Source of the DNA: Oikopleura dioica
Taxonomy: Eukaryota > Chordata > Appendicularia > Copelata > Oikopleuridae
Assembly (NCBI GenBank): GCA_907165135.1
Contig: OU015567.1
Coordinates: forward strand, 1,865,001-1,929,000
Reading direction: 5' to 3'
Length of the DNA: 64,000 bases
Each line of letters starts with the position of its first letter. The first letter of the stretch is position 1. Both the position numbers and the translations under genes were made by a program. This document shows positions 9,501 to 17,530 of the stretch, piece by piece. Under the pieces are notes generated by a model, which was not told the origin of the DNA, did no database searches, and worked only from the letters and a program-made list of their open reading frames with translations.

Positions 9501-11604
9501 TCAATTGCTTTATGTGACTTGGAACATAGTCTGAGTGGATAAATTTGCATTTCGAGCCGTATTTGCATGATCTCCGTTTCACGAAGCTGATACAGAATCC
9601 ATCGATCTTTGATGTGTCGATTCTGGTTTGTTTTCGATTTCTTTCATTTGGCTTCAAATGATCCTCAGTATGAACTTTCTGGACTTTGATCTTCTGGTTC
9701 CGGATTCGGTCCTTGGTGTTTTTGTTCTTCTTCAGATGTGATCGTTGTTTTTGTCGAACATAATCATCAATTTCGCACCAGTCCGGAGAATATGAGTCCA
9801 AGAGGGATTCTTCTAAGTTTTCACGTTCTTTTTGATCTTGCAATTTCATCAAGGCCATAAGCTCTGCAAGTGTCGTTGCTCTAGCAGAGGCGAGGATCTT
9901 GGTAACATCCAGACGGTGATTCTTATAAGCGAACTTTTGATCCATACCAATAGCGTCATCATTCGGTAAGTAATTGATGATTTCACCATTATCGTGGAAC
10001 ACAAACTTTCGATTTTTGGCGAAAACCCCCTCATCCAATTTATGGATGTTCAGAACAATTGATTGCTTCTCTATAATTGGATGCTGTGGCGGAAACGACT
10101 GATTCAAATTTTCAAAGATCGTGAGCAGTTCTTGTCGGTTCAGATCAGCGGCAAGTTTGAAATATCGAGTCATGTTTCTTAACAGCAGCTCTCTTCGATC
10201 GTTAATCTCTACATGGGCGAAGCGTTTTCTTCAGTCACCAAAATATGTACGTGTTTCTCACAGTACATAAGTTGGATAACTAACTGCGTTTACTGTATTC
10301 GCGAGCTGGATACAAGTGAGCGACGAAGTTTGTATAAAAAGAGCAAGTTTATTGTTGAGTCTCTGAGCGTAAAATTGTAGAGTATATGTGTGTTGTGTCT
10401 CAGTGAGAAATAAGATCGTTTATATATGGTTTTCGTAAACCGTGGTGAGCTGTTAGATCGTGGTGAGTGACTATTTCGTGAGTTGTGAGTTGATCCTAGT
10501 CCATGGTGAACTGTGCTTTCGCGGTTCGCGGCGGAGCGTTTGCGCGTGGTGAAATGCGCTTCGCGAGTCGTGAATAGCGCTTCGCGGGTCGTGAACTGCG
10601 CGCAGCGCGGCGCGGTGAACTCAAGTGGCGGATGACTAATGAGAAACACTACAATTTGCCTCGTTGCGCCTGTTTAGTTTAAAATCCCCGATAAAGAAAC
10701 AAAACAGTACGTAAAAGAAGAAAGAATTTTCTTTTGTCCAAATACACACTTTGCTTCTGATTGCTACTTTATTGATGCTAGTAATGAAAACAAGGATTTT
10801 GGTTAAAATCTTTTCTTCATTTTAAGATCATCTGAATCAAAAGTATTCAACCAAAATTTCAAGTTATATTTACGCAGTCTCGGGTCATCAAGGCTAGGAG
10901 CAGTGATAACTCACGATGGTAATGGAATATCGACGATGAAATTGAATGGATATTTTGTAAGCTCGGTTGTACGAAAACAAGGATTAAAATATATTTTTAA
11001 GACGATCGTAAGCTACAATTCTCTGTTAAGTACAATCGAAATTGATAAATTTTTGGGAATGAAAAAAACTGTTCCGGAATGGAGCTACGAATCTGTCTAT
11101 CGATCATCAACTTACCGTTCAAAGAAAGACAGATATGGGAATGTCATCGAAGGATCGTTCTTTCTAGCCGCTTTGCCAGACAACGAGGGAGTCCTCTTAC
11201 TCACGTCAAACTTTGATATTCTTTCATCGGTGGATAGAATAACCATAAATCGTATTTATAAGAACAACTGGTTTTACGTCGTTGTTTTTAAAATTCCGAA
11301 GATAAGAAATCGACTTGTCGATATAAGGAAATGGCTCGAATCGACTTAGTTTAGACAACAAAACTATGGACCATAGTTCCGACCATTTGACAGCTTTCTT
11401 GATACGGCTTTCATCCTTCAGGGAAAAATCTTCGTCGATCGAAAAATCGAGACTTGCTTTGGAAAATTTTATGGACAAAGATGCGAAAGAGTCTTGGTGA
11501 CTGGGTCAGAAATATTTCTTCTTGATTACGAAAGAAAAACTCATATGAAGCAAGAATTCCAGATCGATCTCCCTGAAAACTACGCCTATGAGATGACCGT
11601 GTGA
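6582..11604 (+). CDS. Unknown multi-exon gene, split by an intronic LTR element
   Basis: Proposed exons: 6582-6660, 6706-6911, 10678-10801, 10844-10956, 11002-11316 and 11377-11604. The first intron is a classic 45-bp GTAAGT..CTCAG. The third-exon acceptor (GTTTAG) lies 24 bp past the LTR element, so the original intron would be 66 bp. Three downstream introns (42, 45, 60 bp) are all multiples of three, so the unspliced frame appears to run through TAA/TAG codons that splicing would remove. The stop TGA at 11602 overlaps an AATAAA signal. No family recognised. The C-terminal part (..FILQGKIFVDRKIETCFGKF.. and ..VLVTGSEIFLLDY..) has short beta-repeat character, like the kelch-like genes at 14.8-19.6 kb. 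The start codon is uncertain. Confidence 0.5.
6958..7365 (-). repeat. Long terminal repeat (3' LTR)
   Basis: 408 bp with TG..CA ends, a direct repeat of 10246-10653. It contains runs of GTGGTGA/GTCGTGAA-type short repeats. By orientation this copy is the 3' LTR. Confidence 0.88.
7780..8370. repeat. Degenerate internal repeats of the LTR element
   Basis: Several imperfect copies of a segment built around GAGCAACTTGATAAGAGT and CCATGAGCGTCAAAATCGTC recur about every 70-110 bp. They lie downstream of the gag-like frame in the element's own orientation and carry no clear frame. Confidence 0.5.
8806..9345 (-). CDS. Possible second ORF of the LTR element
   Basis: 179-aa frame downstream of the gag-like ORF in the same orientation. 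The last 50 residues are acidic/basic low complexity, and an overlapping frame at 8946-9182 looks equally plausible, so a frameshifted remnant is likely. No catalytic motif is visible. Confidence 0.25.
   Translation of the reverse strand: MENAINIYHQFYQKLKAQLVTNRSWKPLWTTKQSMCIWTTISCSVSAQKSCRPHLGIVHQKNKSIHDNTSFCSAQLRRSTIPEAPKRHKKIALRSRSTHLFSAGKQIISLESYLVKCPLTPATYQPDPTAPTVMAENQTKFVLNKNEDPKAEEDQLDQDLAPAPAHNDTKRRSKYQKPS
9484..10173 (-). CDS. Gag-like protein of the LTR element, CCCH zinc knuckle
   Basis: A single 229-aa frame opens 73 bp inside the 5' LTR, the usual gag position. The body is charged with a lysine/arginine-rich stretch at about residues 150-195. Near the C-terminus (about 200-216) a C-x8-C-x5-C-x3-H array (CISFVKRRSCKYGSKCKFIH) is a CCCH-type zinc finger, not the CCHC knuckle common in retroviral and gypsy Gag. 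CCCH fingers generally bind RNA. Assignment as Gag is inferred from position and the finger. A weaker frame follows at 8806-9345. Confidence 0.6.
   Translation of the reverse strand: MTRYFKLAADLNRQELLTIFENLNQSFPPQHPIIEKQSIVLNIHKLDEGVFAKNRKFVFHDNGEIINYLPNDDAIGMDQKFAYKNHRLDVTKILASARATTLAELMALMKLQDQKERENLEESLLDSYSPDWCEIDDYVRQKQRSHLKKNKNTKDRIRNQKIKVQKVHTEDHLKPNERNRKQTRIDTSKIDGFCISFVKRRSCKYGSKCKFIHSDYVPSHIKQLIKNED
10246..10653 (-). repeat. Long terminal repeat (5' LTR)
   Basis: 408-bp copy of 6958-7365 followed by ATTT, matching the bases before the left LTR. By orientation this is the 5', promoter-bearing copy. Confidence 0.88.
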
Positions 11605-11634
11605 ATAAATGAGCTTCCAGTTCAATTTTTTATT
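11604..11634. terminator. Convergent polyadenylation signals
   Basis: AATAAA at 11604-11609 on plus follows the TGA of the 6582-11604 gene. AATAAA on minus (TTTATT at 11629-11634) follows the stop at 11673 of the opposing gene. The 3' untranslated regions must therefore overlap or abut. Confidence 0.6.
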
Positions 11635-11672
11635 CATTTAATGGCATATGAATATGTCTAAAATTGAGTAGT

Positions 11673-13037
11673 CTAAGAACATTTTCCGTAGAAACATTCA
11701 CTAGTCAGTTGTTCGCGCTGTTCGTTGCAAAGAGATGCATCCAGTCCCTTTTAAATAAGCTTGAACGAATGAATGGCCAGTATTTTACCTTGCAATGGAA
11801 AATACTTTCAAGACACAATTTAGCATCTTCTTTGGCTTCACAAAAATTGTACGCGTAAATGCATTCGGAATTCCCCGAGAAACAGGAGACTTTGAATTCA
11901 CTGTCGATGATCGTTTTGTCGAATCCAACCCATGATTTCCAACCTGCTTCGAGGATTACTTCTCTGGCCTATTGTGAAAGAAAAGAATCTGCAATCCATT
12001 GCCTTTGGCGTCACTTGGACAGCCTCGAGTTTTGTCTGAAAAAATTCCCAAATGGCCTACTGTCGCCCTAAAAAAGAAGAATTTCGCGCGTCTGATTTCC
12101 AACAGATGCAACAAGCCTACCAACCTTGGTCTGTCGCTGATGTAGTACTGTCCAGACTCGTTGTAAATGACATTGCCATGTTTACTCGATGGCCAAATTT
12201 GGCGATATTCGCCAGGGAGAGAAGACAGATGTGAGGAGCGAATGTAAATTCCATATTTCGAGTTTTGTTGGTGTGTGGATCCTTTCACTGTAAGGACCTG
12301 AATTAATTATCGATGAGGAAAGACATGATTGTACAAGCAAGACCTCGCAGCAGTCGCAGGATGTGTGGATGGGGATAGATTCTTGTGCTTTCGCATCAAA
12401 GATGGATGACAATTTGTTCGGGCAGTTTATTGAGTTTTCTGAAGAAAAATGTCATTAACTTATTCTTAAAGACGAAAAACTGTACTTGCAATGAGAAATC
12501 CTCTATTCTTCCCGATCGATTTGACCGATCCAATCATCCAGTTTCCCTCCTTGCTTGCCCAAAGAGCAAAGGCGCGATTCTTCCAAATAGGCCTATTATT
12601 GACTGTTTTCCTCAGCCTCGAATACGTCCCTGATACTCTTGAAAATCTATCAAGGCGGATAGAGAATGAGTCACAGCACGATTCTTGAGCATCTCTCGAT
12701 GAATGTTCTTGTCTGGAGCGAGTAGCCTTGGAAAACTCCTCGCAGTATTTTGTGTTGATTGTTACGACATCTGATGTCACCGCTGCCATTCCTCTTAAAG
12801 ATTTACCATTTCTCTAAACAAAAAGGAAAATCGATCTTGCCTAAGTTGAACAGTATTCTCCTCCCCATCAGTTTTCGTTGATTTCCGGAGGGCGATAAAT
12901 TTTTCCGTTGATTTAAGAATGAATCGCTTCACGTAGACCGGGTCTTGATTCAGGAAGAAAAAGCATTCATATTCGCCGTCGGAGTCATCCTCGAAAATAT
13001 TCGCGTATGTCTTCTTTTCGTCGTAAAATGAGCTCAT
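11673..13037 (-). CDS. Secreted protein with two tandem WIG-like domains
   Basis: Well-supported exons: about 12486-12789, 12344-12438, 12125-12297, 11997-12067, 11789-11943 and 11673-11747. Introns are 46-57 bp plus 41 bp. Two copies of one fold are visible. Copy 1 runs from RVSGTYSRL to CPNKLSS with RPIWKN..WMIGS. Copy 2 has LPGEYRQIWPS, NVIYNESGQYYISD and CPSDAKGNGWKSW. This RP(V/I)(Y/W)xN..W.IG..CPS..W pattern is common in extracellular proteins of marine invertebrates. A Cys-rich tail of about 50 residues follows. One intron (11944-11996) must begin GA instead of GT to keep the copy-2 frame. The 5' exons (frames at 12795-13037 and above) are coding-like but not securely joined. Confidence 0.6.
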
Positions 13038-13439
13038 ATCGCAGTATTGAGCTTCTTTCGGACATCGCCATTGAATCTTTTACGCAGATTTCAAAAAGTT
13101 TTCGATATTCACCACCAAAAATTAAAAAAAAAGATCTGCTTCCTGAGTGAACATTGGTAGTTTCTCGAATTTCACAACCATTGCAATATTTTTGACCTTC
13201 TCCGTTCTCCAAACTACTTCCTCCTCAACGATCGGGTCGATGTTGAATTCACTCGAGTCCGAACTTGACGATGAAAAAGCCATATTAACATAGCTCTGGT
13301 AACTTGGATCATGAAAAACTGGAGAAAGGGTTTAAAAAAGGGATGATCCGAGTTCCTCTGAGTCGTAGAATGGCGAATTTGGTGCGGCTTTATTGTTGTA
13401 AAAAGAAGTTTCGCGAACATATTCGATTCCTGGCACATC

Positions 13440-14202
13440 TCGGTACTAAGAAAAAACCATAAAGAACTCCTTCAAATAGAAATTTGGTTAAAAATATCTA
13501 CGATAACGTGATAAAATAACAAAAGCAAAGTCAACACCATGAAATGAAAGTTCATTCTGAAACTCCAGCAGTTACTAAAAGACAAAAATGATGACATAAA
13601 ATATCACTAAAAGATAAAAAGTCTCGTACTGTATTTCTCTTACATATTGAGCGTCGATAAATCTTCCGAGAAAGAAAAATAAACCAACTCTACTCTGAAC
13701 CATTCCTACCAAGAAATGATTGATCTCTTCCTAATGATTTTCGGTTTTCATCTCTTTCAAAAGTGAGAGAAGGTGTTTGTTCAACAATCTTAGAAAAGCC
13801 ATTCTGATATTTGCTCCACACAGTTTTAGAGTGGCTGTTATTCCGGAGTGATGTCTTTTCGGGGAAGTACAAATATGAAATTTAAAAGCTGAATTCGCCG
13901 AAATATCATCAAGTTTTTTATTAAACTTCAATAAAAAATAGACTTTATTTGTCAAAAACAGAAAAAATCGATATTTTCTCGATTCCTTGAATCGTAATTT
14001 TTCTCACTCGAATGTTCTTCAGTATTCCATTTGTTCGGATGGATCTGAGAATTACCATAAAAATGACTCTCCAGCGTTCGAAACGAATCTTTCCATTGAT
14101 TTTCCTCATCCTGCGCATAAATCACACCTGGGCTTGGTCCATAAAAGCGCGCCTAGAATCACCAATCCATCAGATAAATCGTAGGATATCATATTTTGCG
14201 AA
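13440..14202. other. Region with one possible terminal exon
   Basis: A minus-strand frame at 13690-13872 (..VEQTPSLTFERDENRKSLG..) could be the last exon of an unrecognised gene. Nothing else is supported. Confidence 0.3.
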
Positions 14203-14595
14203 ATGATGAGCTTTTTCGGCCTCTTTTTGGTCATTTCTTCCGCTTTGGGCAGCTCCTGCAACATGAAGTTTTGCAAGGCCTGTGAGCACCTTGAGCGAAA
14301 CAACATCATGAACAACTGGTGCCTCCAGCGATCTAGCTGCTGCGAAGTCTACAACGATCGATTCAGCGGATTAACTGGAGCAACTGACGAAGAAGACAAA
14401 CTCGATCCTGTTAAAATTACGACCACTGCGGATTTTTTCCAAGAACGAGATGATTTCTCTGCATTCGCGCTTGTTTGCATTACTGTATCTCTGCTTGCGT
14501 TTGTTATCATGATTTTCATGCTCGAAAGAATTGTCAAGGCTTCTCTTGGAAATTCATCGAACAGATGTGCTCCGCGAAGTTTTTCGCTTTATTAA
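14203..14595 (+). CDS. Small Cys-rich single-pass membrane protein
   Basis: Intronless 130-aa frame. Residues 1-17 form a signal peptide. The ectodomain has clustered cysteines (CNMKFCKAC, then WCLQRSSCC), and a transmembrane helix of about 22 residues lies near 85-107 (FALVCITVSLLAFVIMIFML). A short basic tail follows. AATAAA lies at about 14647. No family recognised. Confidence 0.6.
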   Translation: MMSFFGLFLVISSALGSSCNMKFCKACEHLERNNIMNNWCLQRSSCCEVYNDRFSGLTGATDEEDKLDPVKITTTADFFQERDDFSAFALVCITVSLLAFVIMIFMLERIVKASLGNSSNRCAPRSFSLY

Positions 14596-14810
14596 ATATA
14601 GAAAATGACAACAGCTCTGGGAACACTACTGAATTTTCTTCAATCGAATAAAATCATGTGCTACAGTAATTAAACGGGCTCAGAAAGAGAACAGGACCTC
14701 TGTTATTTACTTTTTGCTCCGCAATAACAGCCGAGGAAATAAAATTTTCTTCAGAATCTCAAAAGGATCTCGAATTGGCTTATTGAAAAAAAATGAAATA
14801 AAAAAAATAA

Positions 14811-17485
14811 TTAAATTTCGAAATCTCTGCCTAAATTAACTCTTTGAATCCAAGATTCGTAATCATCCGTGTAACCCGGAAAGATATAAATGAAGTCGCC
14901 GATCAAGATCGCTGTTGGTTCATCCACAGCCTTAAAATCGAAAAAAAAACTCTAAAATTCGACAAATTACTTTCGTAAGAATTCCAATTTTTGACCATTG
15001 ATTCTTTGACAGACAAAATATTTGATAAAGTTTCTCCCAACTTTTGTAGTCCAAACCTCCAACAGTAAGCATCGAGCCTGACGGCATGCTGACGACATAA
15101 GTATAAGAGATAATTCTAGAAACATTCAGAAATATAATTGTTATTTTAAATCAAACTTGGGATGAGGAGGGAGTGGTATCCAGCCCTCTTTCGTCAGTGT
15201 TTCAACTTCACCTTCGTTTTCCCAGCCTCCGACAACTGTAGGCTGATTGTTGTAGAGGCCAAGACCACCTGAGTCATGTCGCTTTTCTGTTCGCTGAAGT
15301 TTTTTCGCTTTTTCTCCATCAAATTCTTCACAGGATCTCTCTGATTTCCAGTCAAAGCAAACCATCGCTTTTAAGTTTAATAAAGTAACAACACCTGCTT
15401 AAAAAATACCTTTGCTTCCTCTGTCTATGTCTGGGCTCGGCAATTTGTGTAGAAGACTTGAGGCAAGGTGTGAAAGACTTAAGGACCCCCCCCCCGTCAG
15501 CTTTTTTCGAATAATCAAATTTCGGAATTTTAAAATTTTGAATCCGGACATTGATTCTATGGGTCAAAAAACGATTTTGAGGCTTCATTTTTTGGGGGTC
15601 TTTCTCGACTCCTTCACTCCCAAGATCGCATTTGAAAATTTTAATTTTGCTCGAAAAATGACGAATTTGCCCTAATTTAGGCAAAAATATTGATTTTTCT
15701 TGGTCAAATATTCATCCTATCAAGTTTTTGAAGCAAGTTTAACCTGAGTACTCATGACCTCTAACCCTAACCGAAAATCTGTTTTTTTTTCAATTTCCAT
15801 TTTTTGAAGGGAAGAGCTGACGGGGGTCCTTAAGCAAAAGCCGAGTAGCTGATTATACAAAAATAGAATTGTAACAGATTCAAAAGGTTATTAGGCAAAG
15901 TCATTAGCGGCTTTGTTATTTTTAAAAATCCGCTACGCGGCTTTTCAGTTTAGTCGCTTAGACCCTTACTTAGGTTTTTATGGATTGCCGAGCCCAGATC
16001 AAAACTCATCGCATCATGTCCATGACGATATTCAGCATTGAGTTCGACTTGCAGTGTAGTAAATCTGCATTTGTCTAGCCGTGCAATCTTTGAAAATATC
16101 TGCTTTTCAATTTTTTATCTTATATTTTATTACCCTATGACCGTCAACATGGCCTCCAAAAATGTGTAGCTGATCTTTGACGAGTGCAAATCTTGAGCGG
16201 TGAACATATGCACTCACCGCATAGTCAATGTCTTTTGGGGTTTTGAGGAACAGTTCTTTGTTGAGACTTCCGTCGCCAAGTAATGCGTATTCTTGAATCT
16301 TGTAACGACCCTCTTCGTCAGGAATTATGACGCTAAGTTGAGTTGGTTGGTCAGTAAAAAAGATAAAATCCTCGATCTTCGTGCGACGATCGAATTTGAA
16401 GATCCTGATTCTTTTGTCAATTTTATTTGAAAGGCCGGATATCTCAATCTTCGTCTTTTGGGGACGATTCATTTTGAAGAGCGTAAGATTCGAAGAACTC
16501 ATAGTCTTCAGTTGAAGTTGGAAAATTTCCACGGCCTCTTGAAAAGCGTCGATAAGAAAGCTTTCGAAATAATCGGAAGCCATCATAATCGTTCCATTTT
16601 GTTTAATGCTGACTTCGAGCAAAGTTTTTCCATCAAAAAACTGCATTTCAATTATTTTTAGCTGTTTAGTTATTGCCGTCTTGTTCATAGTTAGCTGAAA
16701 TTCGAAATTTTCAGTTCCATTTAAAGACAATTCCAGAGTTGAAATGTGATTGAATTTTTCAAGCGAGCCAAACGGGTGCTTCGGGACAATTATTTTCGGG
16801 TACGGTCTTGTCATGGACGTAGCGGACATAGGGAATTTCAATTGTTTAGCAGCATTCTTTGCAAAACCGGGAAAAACATCGTCGTGGAATGAGAAGAAGG
16901 GATTGCTTGTGACGTGCATTTTCTTAATCGACGTTTTCTGATAAAAATCGAGCTCAATTCGTTCGAAGTTAAATCTGATCTCAAAGGTCGCGTCGAATAC
17001 GTAGTTTTGGATGAAGATTTTTTCGTTGTTGACAAAGCCATTGACAAAATACTCGCATTCATCGTTGTTGTTCTCCATTGTGTCTGTATAGAATGTGTCG
17101 TCTTGAGAGAACAACTTCGAGAAGCAGACGGACATTTCTTCATACTTGACGAGTGAGCCGATCCACTCGCTGCCGAGAGTGAGAAACTGTCCTTCTGCTT
17201 CGAGTAGCAAAGCGTACTGGGTGTTTGAAAGCTTGATGTGCCTTGTAACGAGAATGAGCATTAATCTGTCAACTCGGCTCGGCAACCTATAAAGAAAACC
17301 TGAGTAAGGGTCTTGAAAAACTTAAATGAAAAGCCGCGTAGAAACTTTGCGGCTTTGTTCTACTTTAGCAGCGTTTCAACAATAGCCTGACTCAGATTTT
17401 CTTCACAGGTTGCCGAGCCCAGTCTGTCAACATCGATCTTATAAGGATTAAATGAAGAAAAGTCTTTGTCGAAAAATAGACTCGA
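14811..17485 (-). CDS. Kelch-like extracellular protein (copy 2)
   Basis: Exons read on minus: about 17431-17482, about 16134-17264, about 15999-16088, a 21-bp mini-exon 15410-15430, about 15160-15367, then two short exons ending at 14811. The C-terminal half is kelch-like: ..DQLHIFGGHVDGHR.., ..KAMVCFDWKSERSCEEFDG.., ..GGLGLYNNQPTVVGGWENEG.., ..SMLTVGGLDY.., ..IYIFPGYTDDY... The large middle exon has four N-glycosylation sequons. Two introns coincide with inverted-repeat elements (17273-17422 and 15431-15997). A similar gene lies immediately upstream on the same strand (17531-19605). The 5' end is unresolved. Function unknown; kelch blades usually bind proteins. Confidence 0.65.
15431..15997. 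mobile_element. Inverted-repeat element acting as an intron
   Basis: It starts CTGGGCTCGGCAAT and ends with the exact complement ATTGCCGAGCCCAG. A second element (15479-15833) is nested inside. The coding frame of the kelch-like gene continues (..HDAMSFD / IDRGSKA..) only if nearly exactly this element is removed, giving an intron bounded AT..AG, or TC..GA if shifted. No 8-bp duplication is visible at this copy. Confidence 0.65.
15479..15833. repeat. TTAA-bounded inverted-repeat element
   Basis: It begins TTAAGGACCCCC...GTCAGCT and ends with the complement AGCTGACGGGGGTCCTTAA. TTAA is at both outer edges, as for a piggyBac-type target duplication. It has no coding frame and is nested in the element at 15431-15997. 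Confidence 0.65.
17273..17422. mobile_element. 150-bp inverted-repeat element with 8-bp duplication, within coding sequence
   Basis: Arms of about 33 bp (CTCGGCTCGGCAACC.. versus ..GGTTGCCGAGCCCAG) are flanked by identical TCTGTCAA at 17265-17272 and 17423-17430. An 8-bp duplication is typical of hAT-type transposons. On minus the frame ..NPYKIDVDR / LMLILVTRHIK.. is continuous once the element plus one duplication is removed. The 158-bp insertion is not a multiple of three, so it would have to be spliced out. Confidence 0.75.
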
Positions 17486-17530
17486 TGAGATAAACGAATG
17501 AAAATTTCAAGGAAAATCTTGCGTTTTTTT

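Larger units (their letters stand above)
6958..10653 (-). mobile_element. Non-autonomous LTR retrotransposon
   Basis: Two 408-bp LTRs (6958-7365 and 10246-10653) start TGTACGTGTTTC and end AACACTACA. They differ at about one position that I can see and are flanked by the 4-bp duplication ATTT. Orientation is minus: a purine tract (GGAGGAGGAA on minus) abuts the left LTR at 7366-7385, and a TGGTGAC primer-site-like sequence (10240-10234) lies 5 nt inside the right LTR. The internal 2.9 kb has one clear frame (9484-10173) and no recognisable protease, reverse transcriptase or integrase, so it probably depends on a relative. A 4-bp duplication suits the Ty3/gypsy class. It sits antisense inside an intron of the gene at 6582-11604. 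Confidence 0.85.

Noticed and set aside
10807-11604. One plus-strand frame running through several TAA/TAG codons, suggesting a ciliate-type code or a decayed pseudogene
   Set aside because: Plausible GT..AG introns of 42, 45 and 60 bp, all multiples of three, remove the stops. The frame ends at a TGA with an AATAAA signal.
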